Source: an uncultured Burkholderiales bacterium (GTDB taxonomy: Bacteria; Pseudomonadota; Gammaproteobacteria; Burkholderiales; Thiobacillaceae). From it: DNA of 18,437 nt. The notes under the pieces were generated by a model, which was not told the origin of the DNA, made no database searches, and saw only the letters and a list, made by a program, of their open reading frames with translations. Shown one piece after another: positions 5,941 to 14,085 of the stretch; the stretch's first letter is position 1, and each line of letters starts with the position of its first letter. A program made the translations under genes and the position numbers. The stretch spans positions 1 through 18,437 of the forward strand of contig CALAMX010000187.1 in assembly GCA_937925755.1 (NCBI GenBank). Direction: 5' to 3'.

Positions 5941-6296
5941 CTGTGCGGGCCAGAGGCCCGCGCACCCAAAACACAGCCGGCTGGGGGCTGAAGCCGATCA
6001 GGGCAGCGTGGCCGTGTGAGAGGCCCGGCCGGCAGTGCTGGGTGTGCGGGCCAGAGGCCCGCGCAGCCAAAAGACAAACGGATGAGGGCTGTAGCCGATC
6101 AGGGCAGCGTAGCCGTGTGAGAGGCCCCGCCGGCAGAATTCGGCATAGAAACTCCTGGGTGTGCGGGCCAGAGGCCCGCACAGCCAAAACACAGCCGGCT
6201 GAGAGCTGAAGCCGATCAGGGTAGCGTAGTCGTGTGAGAAGCCCGGCTGGCAGAATTCGGCATAGAAACCCCTGGGTGCGCGGGCCTCTGGCCCGC
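5941..6296. repeat. Tandem array of palindrome-bearing repeats, 117-bp period
   Basis: Four copies of a GCGGGCC/GGCCCGC stem with a 3-nt loop occur at 5945-5961, 6046-6062, 6163-6179 and 6280-6296. Copies two to four are exactly 117 bp apart. The first spacing is 101 bp because unit A lacks a block present in the others (including GGCATAGAAA). Between palindromes the units share GCCGATCAGGG and GTGTGAGA segments. The last palindrome has loop TCT where the first three have AGA, so it is inverted and closes the array. The units are similar but not identical. This fits an expanded REP-like repeat cluster. Confidence 0.8.
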
Positions 6297-6809
6297 ATCC
6301 ATCGATTTCCACTATTTTTATCGCCGACCACGCCCTCGTCCGCGCATCCGAACCCATGGAGGGCCCTCCTTCTTCTGCGCGAAACTGGAGTCAGCGAAAA
6401 TTACTGCCTGCAAGGCAGTAGCCCGAGCCCGAGCACGCGATACCGCAAACCGCAGACCCGCACAAAAACGCGTGCTTCACGGCGTGCTCGACACCCTCCG
6501 GCTTGCCCAGGGACGCGCTGCAGTAAGCCGCAAGCGGGGTCGAACGCCGGGCGACGAGAGCTTGGGTGCGTGACTCGACAGGAAATCAGTCAGGGGCCCA
6601 AACGCAGTTTCGGCGTCGGCTCGCGTAAGCGCAGCGGAGGTCAAGCGAGGCAAAACCGAGCGGCCGCGCAGTCCGTTGTGCAGATCTTCCCGAGCCCAGT
6701 GTATGGGCCACGGCACAGCCTCCCACTACAATACCTACACGACGTTGCGCCAGGCAAAATAGCGTTCAACTGCGGTTTTTAGCTTCAAGCAAACTCACTC
6801 ACAAACTGC
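6297..6809. other. Intergenic stretch, no gene recognised
   Basis: About 510 nt with no supported coding region. It contains one clean hairpin, TACTGCC/GGCAGTA at 6402-6408/6414-6420 with a 5-nt loop, without a T-run. A TACAAT at 6727-6732 could be a -10 for the helicase gene, but I see no matching -35. No tRNA, RNase P, tmRNA or 6S RNA signature was noticed. An unrecognised small RNA or a decayed gene is possible. Confidence 0.4.
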
Positions 6810-9800
6810 ATGCAAGCGCTCCCTCCGCGCAACCCTGCCACTTTTGCGACCGACTTGAGCGTGGCTCTGGATCCCGCGCGCAGTGCCGTGGTCGAGGCCT
6901 GTGCCGGTAGCGGCAAGACTTGGCTTCTGGTCTCGCGCATGATCCGGCTGCTCCTCGCTGGGGCTGAACCCTCGTCCCTGCTTGCCATCACCTTCACGCG
7001 CAAGGCGGCGGAGGAGATGCGCGAGCGGCTTTACCGCTGGCTGGAAGACTTGGCGTTGCAACCCGAGGACACGGTCATCGATTTCCTCGTGCAGCGCCGA
7101 CTCAAGCCCGAAGCCGCCAAAGCCGCCTTGCCCTGCGCACGCGGCCTGTTCGAGCAGGTGTTGATGCGCACACCCGGGCCGATGATCACCACCTTTCACG
7201 GCTGGTTTCTGCACCTGCTAGCGCATGCGCCGTTGCAGGCTCGCGGCCCCAGTCAATTGGTCGAGGACGCTGCCTTGACTTTGCGCGAGGCCTGGCTGAC
7301 TTTTGCCGAGTCGCTGGGCAGCCGCCCCGAGTCCGCGCAGGCGCAGGCCCTGCACGGGCTGCTGACGGAGTTTTCGCTCTCCAGCGTACGCGATCTGCTC
7401 TACGCCTTCGTCAGCCGCCGCGCCGAGTGGTGGTCCTGGGCCGCCGGGCAGAGCGATCCTGTCGAGGCGACGATGGCTGTACTTGAGGGGCTATCCGGTG
7501 TCACCGAGAACGAGGACATCCTCGGCGCCGTGCTGGCTGACGCCGGTTTCGTGCACGACCTCTTGGCTTATCAGCCGCTGCTCGCCCGGCAGACGGCCGG
7601 CAGCAGGCGCGATGCGCACCTGGCGCAGACCCTGGACGAGGTGCTCGCGCACCTGTCGAACGCACAAGGGCTCGACACCGCGCAGCATCTGACCCTCTGG
7701 CAGCGTCTTACGACGGTGTTTCTCAGCCAAGCCGGCAGCCCACGCCAGTGGAGAGACGGCACCACCCTGCGCCAGCGCCTAGGACAAGCCGACGCAGATC
7801 GCTTCCTGGACCTGCACGCCCGCCTGGCCGCGCACGTTCGGGCCACCCAGGCCAAACTTGCCGAGCAACGCGCCATCCGATTCAACCGCTGGGCGCTCAC
7901 GGCCGGTGTCGGGTTGCTGGAGCAATACCAACGACTCAAGGCGGAGCGCGACCAGCTCGACTTCACCGATGCCGAGTGGGCCGCCTGGCGCCTGCTCGCC
8001 GACGAGGAGACCGGGCCGGCCCTGCTGGCGCGGCTGGACAGGCGCTGGCGACACATCCTGCTCGACGAGTTCCAGGATACCAACCCACTGCAGTGGCAAT
8101 GCCTGCGCGCCTGGCTCGACGCCTATGGCCTCGAGGGGGAGCGGCCGACCCTGTTCCTGGTCGGTGACCCCAAGCAGTCGATCTACCGTTTCCGCCGTGC
8201 CGAGCCGCGCCTGTTTACCGAGGTGGCAGCCTGGCTCGAACGGAACTGGGGGGCCGTGGTCTTGCCCAACGCCACCACCCGCCGCCTCGCCCCGCGGGTG
8301 ACGGCCTGGGTCAACGCCGTCTTCGCCGATCAGGCCGACTACCCGGGCTTCCACCCGCATGTCGCCCATGCCGCCGATCTGCCTGGGCTGTGTGAGGTGA
8401 TCCGTGTGCCTCGGCCGATTGCGCCAACCCAGCCGAGCACTGGTCTGCGCGACCCGCTGACGCAACCACCGCCGGCCGACCTGGACTTGCGCGCGGTGGA
8501 GGCGCAGGCCGTGGCCGAGCGTATCCGCGCCCTGGTCGGGCGGCTGTTGATCCGCACGGAGGACGGTGAGCGCCCGGCCCGCTACGGCGACATCCTGCTG
8601 CTCACCGCCAGCCGCACCGGCCTCGAGGCCTTCGAACAGGCCTTCAAGGCCGCTGACATCCCCTTTATCGGTACCCGGCGCGGTGGACTGCTCGACACCC
8701 TCGAGGCCTCCGATCTGATCGCCCTGCTCACCTGGCTCACCCGTCCGGGCGACGACCTCGCCCTGGCACAGGTCTTGCGCAGCCCCCTCTTTGCCTGGGA
8801 AGACACCGATCTGCTCGCCTTGAGTGCGCGCACCGAGGCGCGCTGGCACGAACGGCTCATGGCCTGGGCACAGGTGCAAGACGCTCCGCCCCACGTGCGA
8901 CACGCCGCGAGACGCCTAACTGACTGGCTCGCTCAGGCCGGGCGCGAGCCGGCGCATGACCTGCTCGACCGCATCTTCCACGAAGGCGAGGTGGAGGCGC
9001 GCTATGCCGCTGCCGCCCCGGCACATCTGCGGGCTGGTGTGCTGGCCAACCTCAAGGCCCTGCTCGCGCTCTCGCTCGAGCTCGCGGGCGGGCGTTACCC
9101 CAGCCTGCCCCGCTTCCTCGACGAACTCACCGCCCTGCGCGACCATGCCGGCGAGGAGGCACCGGACGAACCCCCTGCCGCCGGGGTGGACGCCGTGCGG
9201 CTGATGACCATCCATGCCGCCAAGGGCCTGGAGGCGCCCATCGTCTTCCTGATCAAGGCCGACGACCCGGGGCGCGATCAGGATCACTACGGGGTGCTCG
9301 TCGACTGGCCGGCCATGGCGGCGCGCCCTGCACACTTCTCGCTCTATGGCCGCAAGGACTGGCGCGGAGACGCGCGGGCGGCGCTGTTCGCGCAGGAACA
9401 GGCGCTGCAAGCACGTGAGCGGCTCAACCTGCTTTACGTGGCCATGACCCGTGCCCGCCAAGCCCTATTCATCTGCGGTCTGGACACGGCCAAGGCGAAT
9501 CCGGACAACTGGCTTACGCGCGCCGCGGAGGGGCTTGAGCGCGCCGCGCTGGACGCCCTGCCGGCAATGACCCATGGCGCGCCGGCCGCCGCCGCAGCAC
9601 CGCGGCCAGTCATTCGCTCACAGCCCAGCCCTTCACCGCTGGGGAGCCGGCGTGCACCCCCCAGCCCGGCGGCGCAGCAGGGCATCGCCATCCACCGCTA
9701 TCTGGAACTCGCCTGTCGCGGTTGGGACGAGGCCGCCATCGCCCAAGACCTCGCACTGAGTCCGGCCGACTTCGCCGCGGTCCGCGCTCGCGCCCAGGCC

Positions 9801-10115
9801 CTGCTCACGGCACCAAGGCTGCGTCGCTTCTTCGACCCGGCGCAATATCGCGCCGCGTACAACGAGCTCGTCTTCGTCGATCGCGACGGGCAGCTGCGGC
9901 GCATCGACCGTCTGGTCGATTTTGGTGACGAGATCTGGGTGCTCGACTACAAGACCGGCGAGCCTTACGATACCGACCCCGAACGCCCACCCCCCCCTGC
10001 GCGCGACCAGCTCGCTGCCTATCGAGCGGCCATGGCCCGACTCTACCCAGGCCGCCGCCTGCGCGCGGCACTCATCTTCGCCGATGCAAGCTTGCTGGAA
10101 CTTTTACCTGACTGA
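6810..10115 (+). CDS. AddA/RecB-like UvrD-family helicase with C-terminal nuclease
   Basis: This is an 1101-residue superfamily 1A helicase-nuclease. Helicase motifs in order are Walker A ACAGSGKTW (30-38), motif Ia ITFTRKAAEEM (about 60-70), Walker B LLDEFQDTN (about 416-424), LVGDPKQSIYRFRR (about 449-462), TIHAAKGLE (about 801-809) and LLYVAMTRAR (about 874-883). The C-terminus has a RecB-family PD-(D/E)xK nuclease: IDRLVDF then VLDYKTG (about 1032-1051). Family knowledge: such proteins process double-strand DNA ends for recombination, normally paired with AddB or with RecC/RecD. Neither partner is adjacent: upstream is the repeat-rich gap and downstream is DUF971. ATG 6810 lacks a clear Shine-Dalgarno, but no in-frame ATG follows before Walker A. 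AddA is the closest match; I cannot exclude another RecB-like class. Confidence 0.88.
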   Translation: MQALPPRNPATFATDLSVALDPARSAVVEACAGSGKTWLLVSRMIRLLLAGAEPSSLLAITFTRKAAEEMRERLYRWLEDLALQPEDTVIDFLVQRRLKPEAAKAALPCARGLFEQVLMRTPGPMITTFHGWFLHLLAHAPLQARGPSQLVEDAALTLREAWLTFAESLGSRPESAQAQALHGLLTEFSLSSVRDLLYAFVSRRAEWWSWAAGQSDPVEATMAVLEGLSGVTENEDILGAVLADAGFVHDLLAYQPLLARQTAGSRRDAHLAQTLDEVLAHLSNAQGLDTAQHLTLWQRLTTVFLSQAGSPRQWRDGTTLRQRLGQADADRFLDLHARLAAHVRATQAKLAEQRAIRFNRWALTAGVGLLEQYQRLKAERDQLDFTDAEWAAWRLLADEETGPALLARLDRRWRHILLDEFQDTNPLQWQCLRAWLDAYGLEGERPTLFLVGDPKQSIYRFRRAEPRLFTEVAAWLERNWGAVVLPNATTRRLAPRVTAWVNAVFADQADYPGFHPHVAHAADLPGLCEVIRVPRPIAPTQPSTGLRDPLTQPPPADLDLRAVEAQAVAERIRALVGRLLIRTEDGERPARYGDILLLTASRTGLEAFEQAFKAADIPFIGTRRGGLLDTLEASDLIALLTWLTRPGDDLALAQVLRSPLFAWEDTDLLALSARTEARWHERLMAWAQVQDAPPHVRHAARRLTDWLAQAGREPAHDLLDRIFHEGEVEARYAAAAPAHLRAGVLANLKALLALSLELAGGRYPSLPRFLDELTALRDHAGEEAPDEPPAAGVDAVRLMTIHAAKGLEAPIVFLIKADDPGRDQDHYGVLVDWPAMAARPAHFSLYGRKDWRGDARAALFAQEQALQARERLNLLYVAMTRARQALFICGLDTAKANPDNWLTRAAEGLERAALDALPAMTHGAPAAAAAPRPVIRSQPSPSPLGSRRAPPSPAAQQGIAIHRYLELACRGWDEAAIAQDLALSPADFAAVRARAQALLTAPRLRRFFDPAQYRAAYNELVFVDRDGQLRRIDRLVDFGDEIWVLDYKTGEPYDTDPERPPPPARDQLAAYRAAMARLYPGRRLRAALIFADASLLELLPD

Positions 10116-10134
10116 TTCAGTATACTATTGGCCC

Positions 10135-10152
10135 GCACCGCAGAGGCGGTGC
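10135..10152. repeat. Hairpin between the helicase gene and DUF971
   Basis: A perfect 7-bp stem GCACCGC/GCGGTGC (10135-10141 with 10146-10152) has a 4-nt AGAG loop. No T-run follows, so it is not a standard terminator. A TATACT at 10121-10126 just upstream could be a -10 for the DUF971 gene, but no good -35 is visible. The hairpin would then lie in the 5' leader of that message. Confidence 0.4.
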
Positions 10153-10187
10153 CTGGCGTCATCCCGTAAACCGACGAAGGAGCAACC

Positions 10188-10577
10188 ATGGGTGGCCTAA
10201 GCCCCGACACCCCGATCCCCACCGAGATCAAGTTACACAAGCAGTCCAAGATCCTGGAGATCACCTTCAATGACGGCCGGTGTTTCAAGCTGCCGTTCGA
10301 ATACCTGCGGGTGTTCTCCCCTTCGGCCGAGGTCCGCGGCCACGGGCCCGGCCAGGAGGTACTACAGGTCGGCAAGAAGTACGTGGACATCACCCATATC
10401 GAGCCGGTCGGGCAGTACGCCGTCTGCTTGTTCTTCGACGATGGTCACAACTCCGGCATCTACTCCTGGGATTACTTCTACGACCTTGGCATCAACCAGG
10501 AGCGCTACTGGCAGGCCTACCTCGAGCGCCTCGAGGCGGCCGGCGCCTCGCGCGAGCCCAAGGCGCTGGTGAAATAA
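10188..10577 (+). CDS. DUF971 domain protein (GBBH-like N-terminal domain)
   Basis: This 129-residue protein consists of a single DUF971 domain, also described as the gamma-butyrobetaine hydroxylase-like N-terminal domain. Characteristic features are PTEIKLHKQSKILEI (11-25), FNDG, the LPFEYLRVFSPSAEVRGHG core, and the C-terminal DDGHNSGIYSWDYFYDLG block. In the eukaryotic hydroxylase this domain binds zinc; stand-alone bacterial versions have no firm function, and the gene is often near ubiE, which is not in view here. ATG 10188 is supported by AAGGAG 5 nt upstream. The fructosamine kinase gene starts 3 nt after its stop codon, so the two are probably co-transcribed. Confidence 0.85.
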   Translation: MGGLSPDTPIPTEIKLHKQSKILEITFNDGRCFKLPFEYLRVFSPSAEVRGHGPGQEVLQVGKKYVDITHIEPVGQYAVCLFFDDGHNSGIYSWDYFYDLGINQERYWQAYLERLEAAGASREPKALVK

Positions 10578-10580
10578 ACG

Positions 10581-11462
10581 GTGGTCCGGCTCGCCGACAT
10601 CGCCGTCGGCATCGCCCAGGCCGAAGGCCGCCCGATTGAGCTCACGGACGCACAAGGGGCGGGCGGTGGGTGTATCAACCGCGCGTGCGTCGTGCGCTCG
10701 CGCGATGGACGGCGTTACTTCGTCAAGCTCAACCAGGCGCATCGGCTTGCCATGTTCGAGGCCGAGGCGGCAGGGTTGGAGGAGATCCGCGCGACTGGGG
10801 CCCTGCGCGCGCCACGCCCCATCGCCTGCGGCGTGAGCGCCGGCGAGGCCTGGCTCGCGCTGGAGTATCTGGACCTTGGCGGGGGCGGCGACGCCGCCTT
10901 GCTCGGCCGGCGTCTGGCGCAAATGCATCGCCACACCGCCCGCGAATTTGGCTGGCAGCGTGACAACACCATCGGTCGCACGCCACAGATCAATACACCT
11001 ACGCTCGACTGGATTGCCTTTTACCGTGAACGCCGCCTGCGTCCGCAATATCGCCTGGCGGCGGAAAATGGTGCGCCGCGACAGCTCATGAACCTAGGCG
11101 AGCGTCTGCTGGAAACCTTCGCCGGCCTGTTCGACGGCTATCGGCCGCAGCCCTCCCTCCTGCACGGCGATCTCTGGGGCGGCAATTACGCCTATTGTGA
11201 CGGCGAGCCCGTGGTCTTCGACCCGGCCGTCTATTACGGCGACCGCGAGGCGGACCTCGCTATGACCGAGCTCTTTGGTGGCTTCCCGGCCGAGTTCTAC
11301 GCCGCCTACCGCGAGGCCTGGCCGCTCGACGCCGGCTACCGCGTGCGCCGCGAGCTCTACAACCTCTACCATGTGCTCAACCACTACAACCTCTTCGGCG
11401 GCGGCTACCTCGCCCAGGCGCAACGCATGACCGAGCGGCTACTCGCCGAACTGAGCGCCTGA
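10581..11462 (+). CDS. Fructosamine kinase family protein
   Basis: This 293-residue protein belongs to the fructosamine/ketosamine-3-kinase family, which has an aminoglycoside-phosphotransferase-like kinase fold. Visible are the glycine-containing GAGGGCIN segment near residues 26-33, the FVKLN lysine motif, the catalytic LLHGDLWGGN loop (about 194-203) and the FDPAVYYGDREADLAM metal-binding segment (about 214-229). The length is normal for the family. Characterised relatives phosphorylate sugar adducts on protein amines, destabilising them and so deglycating proteins; the exact bacterial substrate is uncertain. The start is GTG 10581, 3 nt after the DUF971 stop, with only a weak ribosome-binding site, which suggests coupling to DUF971. 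Confidence 0.88.
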   Translation: MVRLADIAVGIAQAEGRPIELTDAQGAGGGCINRACVVRSRDGRRYFVKLNQAHRLAMFEAEAAGLEEIRATGALRAPRPIACGVSAGEAWLALEYLDLGGGGDAALLGRRLAQMHRHTAREFGWQRDNTIGRTPQINTPTLDWIAFYRERRLRPQYRLAAENGAPRQLMNLGERLLETFAGLFDGYRPQPSLLHGDLWGGNYAYCDGEPVVFDPAVYYGDREADLAMTELFGGFPAEFYAAYREAWPLDAGYRVRRELYNLYHVLNHYNLFGGGYLAQAQRMTERLLAELSA

Positions 11463-11487
11463 TCGCAGGCAGTGGCACTGGGCGGGC

Positions 11488-11517
11488 TTGATCGGCATCC
11501 AGCCCATGAGATATAAT
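11488..11517 (+). promoter_or_regulatory. Promoter of rpmE
   Basis: TTGATC (11488-11493, four of six matches to the sigma-70 -35) and a perfect TATAAT (11512-11517) are separated by 18 nt. They lie between the fructosamine kinase stop and the L31 start, so transcription would begin near 11525, about 28 nt before the rpmE ATG. Confidence 0.7.
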
Positions 11518-11552
11518 GAAAGGCTTACTAAAAGCGCCATTTAGGAACCACG

Positions 11553-11765
11553 ATGAAAGCCGGCATCCACCCCGACTACCAGGAGATCACGGTCACCTGC
11601 AGTTGCGGCAACAGTTTCACCACCCGTTCGACCCTAGCCAAGCCCCTGCACGTGGAGGTCTGCTCCGCCTGCCATCCCTTCTACACCGGCAAGCAAAAGA
11701 TCGTCGACACCGCCGGCCGGGTGGAAAAATTCCGCCAGAAATATGGCATGAAGGCCGCCAGGTAA
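11553..11765 (+). CDS. rpmE: 50S ribosomal protein L31, zinc-binding type
   Basis: This 70-residue protein is ribosomal protein L31 of the large subunit. It is the zinc-containing (C+) form: the ligands C16-x-C18 and C37-x2-C40 are all present, followed by HPFYTGKQK, the family hallmark. Start ATG 11553 follows an AGGA-type site. The gene has its own promoter (11488-11517) and intrinsic terminator (11806-11834), so it is monocistronic, as is common for rpmE. In bacteria with a zinc-starvation response a cysteine-free paralogue often replaces this form; none is in this window. Confidence 0.96.
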   Translation: MKAGIHPDYQEITVTCSCGNSFTTRSTLAKPLHVEVCSACHPFYTGKQKIVDTAGRVEKFRQKYGMKAAR

Positions 11766-11805
11766 CCCTCGGCGGACCCGCCATGCCCGTACCCACGGGC
11801 GAGCG

Positions 11806-11834
11806 AAAGGCGGCGCAAGCCGTCTTTTTCTTTT
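11806..11834 (+). terminator. Intrinsic terminator of rpmE
   Basis: A GGCGGC/GCCGTC stem (11809-11814 with 11819-11824, one G-U pair) has a GCAA tetraloop. The stem is extended by an A/T-paired base, and TTTTTCTTTT (11825-11834) follows. It lies 40 nt past the L31 stop. Confidence 0.8.
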
Positions 11835-11903
11835 GCGTTTTCCGCGGCCACGACGCCGTCGGTTAGGACAGCGTGTTCCTGAGCTTTCCGACAGGATCAC
11901 CCG

Positions 11904-13475
11904 ATGCCGCCGGATACCCCCCATCCCCCCTTGCGTGCCACCCCAATGAGTCGCCTGGTCTGGCTGGTAGCGCTCGCCCTCGTCTGGGCCGTTGCCGGGC
12001 TCACGGGACGTGACGCCTGGCAGGCGGACGAGGCCATCGCCCTGGGGCAGGTCCTCGACTGGCTGCGCGTTGGCCGCATGCCGATCGATGCACCCCTGCA
12101 CACCTGGGTTGCAGGCCTCGCCACCGTCGTGCTCGAGGGACTGGGCGACACCCAAGCGGCGGCGCGTTTCGCCAGTAGTCTCTTCGCCCTGACCGGGCTG
12201 CTCTTCACCGGGATGGCGGCGCGCAGCCTGTACGGCCCAGGCTATGGGGTGATCGCCGTACTGCTGTTGATGGGGGCCTTCGGCCTCACCTTGCGGGTGC
12301 ATGCCCTGTTGCCCGAGACGGCCATGCTGGCCGGCTATGCCCTGCTGCTCTACGGCCTGGCCGAGTGCCGCCGCGGCGCCGACCGCGCTTGGGCCGTGCT
12401 GTTGGGGGCACTCACCCTGTTGCTGACCCGCGGTCTGCCCGATCTCGCCGCGGCCCTCTCCATCGCCCTGGTCCCGCTCGCCCTACCGGGTTTTGCCAAC
12501 CGCAGCTACCGCCTGGCCCTGGTCAAGGCCGGACTCGTGTTGTCGGTGCTGCTCCTGCTTTGGCTTGCCCTGCTGGCATACGAGGGATTGTTGACGGCCT
12601 GGTGGCAGGCGCAGGTCGCACGGCTCGTAGACCTCAAATCCCCGCGTCGGCTGCTCAGCAGTCTGGCCTGGTTCGCCTGGCCGGCCTGGCCGCTCGCCTT
12701 GTGGGCCCTGTGGCATCAACACCGCCGCCTCGGACGGGAAAACCCGCTGCATCTGCCTCTCGTCGCCACCCTCGTGACCCTGCCCCTGGGGCTGGTCCCC
12801 GCCTACACCTACGACGGGTTGGCCATACCCGCTCTGGTGCCGCTCACCCTGCTCGCCACCTTCGGCATCGCCACCCTCAAGCGCGGGGCGGCACAGGCCT
12901 TCTATTGGTTCGGCGCCACCTGCTTCGTCTTCTTCACCCTTGCCTTTTGGCTGTACTACTTTGCCCTGGAATGGGGTTGGCCGCAGGCCCTGGCCGCCCA
13001 CCTGCAGCGCCTGACGCCCGACTACACGCCGCGCGTGAGCATGGCGGCGGTCGCCTGGGCCGCGACCGCGACCCTGCTGTGGCTCATCGCCATGCCGCTC
13101 TTCCCACGCGCCCAAGTTCGCCCCGCCCTGGTCTGGGCCACTGGCATGACCTTGAGCTGGGTCCTACTCATCACCCTGCTCAAGCCCTGGGCCGAGCTGT
13201 CCTGGGGCTATCGACCCGTGGCACAAGCCATCGCCACGCGGCTGCCGGCAGGCGCCTGTGCACGGATCGAGGCGGAGGGTGCACCCCGTATCCTGTTGGA
13301 ATACCATCTTGCCCACCTCCTGCCGGCGCCTGGGCAGGATTGCGCCTGGCAGGTCGAGGTCGTCGGCCGCGCCACCCCCGTTCGGCCGGATGCCAAACTC
13401 GTCTGGGAAGGCCGACGCCCACGCGAGAAGCGCGAGATCTATCGCCTTTACCTGCTAAATGACAGCGAGTCCTGA
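11904..13475 (+). CDS. Polytopic membrane protein, ArnT/PMT-like glycosyltransferase family
   Basis: This 523-residue protein has roughly ten or more hydrophobic segments through residue 430 and a small soluble C-terminal domain. Near the N-terminus, GRDAWQADEAIALGQ (35-49) sits between the first two membrane segments, where ArnT/PMT-type (GT-C fold, GT39/GT83) enzymes have their acidic catalytic loop. Such enzymes transfer sugars from polyprenyl-phosphate donors to lipid A or proteins on the periplasmic side. The substrate cannot be told from sequence, and divergence is high enough that I call only the family. ATG 11904 has AGGA 8 nt upstream; a second ATG at 11946, just before the first membrane segment, is the alternative. 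The 3' end overlaps mobA by 17 nt. Confidence 0.75.
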   Translation: MPPDTPHPPLRATPMSRLVWLVALALVWAVAGLTGRDAWQADEAIALGQVLDWLRVGRMPIDAPLHTWVAGLATVVLEGLGDTQAAARFASSLFALTGLLFTGMAARSLYGPGYGVIAVLLLMGAFGLTLRVHALLPETAMLAGYALLLYGLAECRRGADRAWAVLLGALTLLLTRGLPDLAAALSIALVPLALPGFANRSYRLALVKAGLVLSVLLLLWLALLAYEGLLTAWWQAQVARLVDLKSPRRLLSSLAWFAWPAWPLALWALWHQHRRLGRENPLHLPLVATLVTLPLGLVPAYTYDGLAIPALVPLTLLATFGIATLKRGAAQAFYWFGATCFVFFTLAFWLYYFALEWGWPQALAAHLQRLTPDYTPRVSMAAVAWAATATLLWLIAMPLFPRAQVRPALVWATGMTLSWVLLITLLKPWAELSWGYRPVAQAIATRLPAGACARIEAEGAPRILLEYHLAHLLPAPGQDCAWQVEVVGRATPVRPDAKLVWEGRRPREKREIYRLYLLNDSES

Positions 13476-14082
13476 GCAAACCGCAACGATCGGCGCAGTG
13501 GTCCTGGCCGGCGGCCAGGCCCGCCGCCTCGGTGGCCTGGACAAAGGGCTGATTCAGCTGCAGGGCCGGCCGCTCGCGGCGTGGGTGATCGACCGGCTGC
13601 GCGCCCAGGTCGACGAGATCGTGATCTCTGCCAACCGCCACCTGCGCGAATACGGCGCCTTGGGCTACCCGGTCCACAGCGACGACATCCCCGGCCACGC
13701 CGGCCCTCTGGCCGGCATCCATGCCGCCGCTTCCAGGATGAGTAGCGAGTGGGTACTCACTTCTCCCTGTGACACGCCGTTCTTGCCGACCGATCTGGCG
13801 CGCCGGCTCATGCGGGCGTTACAGCAGCAAGGACACCAGGCCGTGTATGCTGCCGACGCGCAGCAGCCGCACTTCGGCATCATGCTGTTCAACCGTGCCC
13901 TGCTCAACCACCTCAAGTCCTTCCTCGAGGCCGGTGGACGCAAGGCGGGTGGCTGGCTCGCGGCGGTCGGCGCCACACCTGTCGTCTGGCCCGCCGACAG
14001 CGAGGCGTTTTTCAACGTCAACACGCCGGAAGACCTCGCCCGCGCCGAGTCACTCGCCAACCGGCTGGCGCCCAAGCCTTGA
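13459..14082 (+). CDS. mobA: Molybdenum cofactor guanylyltransferase
   Basis: This 207-residue protein is MobA, which joins GMP from GTP to molybdopterin to make the guanine dinucleotide cofactor of DMSO-reductase-family enzymes. The nucleotide-binding signature LAGGxxxRLGGxDKG is complete at residues 16-30. Other blocks are HSDDIPGHAGPLAGI (73-87), TSPCDTPFLP (about 101-110) and the C-terminal FFNVNTPEDL. Its length is normal. It overlaps the membrane-protein gene by 17 nt and is followed 3 nt later by trmL, so the three probably share a transcript. The presence of mobA implies that the organism has bis-MGD molybdoenzymes such as nitrate reductase or formate dehydrogenase, which is inference. 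Confidence 0.95.
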   Translation: MTASPEQTATIGAVVLAGGQARRLGGLDKGLIQLQGRPLAAWVIDRLRAQVDEIVISANRHLREYGALGYPVHSDDIPGHAGPLAGIHAAASRMSSEWVLTSPCDTPFLPTDLARRLMRALQQQGHQAVYAADAQQPHFGIMLFNRALLNHLKSFLEAGGRKAGGWLAAVGATPVVWPADSEAFFNVNTPEDLARAESLANRLAPKP

Positions 14083-14085
14083 GCC

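Noticed and set aside
5941..6296. Repeat array considered as a CRISPR
   Set aside because: The spaces between palindromes are themselves homologous from unit to unit, so there are no unique spacers, and no cas gene is nearby.
5777..6331. 184-residue minus-strand reading frame across the repeat array
   Set aside because: Its sequence is a translation of the palindromic repeats (recurring RASGPHTQ-type blocks), it has no ribosome-binding site, and the 101-bp first unit breaks the periodicity. Repeat DNA explains it better than a protein.
6402..6420. Hairpin considered as a terminator
   Set aside because: A perfect 7-bp stem, but no T-run on either side in either direction and no gene ending there.
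7779..8903. 374-residue minus-strand frame inside the helicase gene
   Set aside because: Antisense to the helicase motifs and compositionally a shadow frame.
12365..13462. 365-residue plus-strand frame overlapping the membrane protein
   Set aside because: Dominated by Arg, Pro, Gly and Ala, as expected of a +1 shadow; the other frame gives coherent transmembrane segments.
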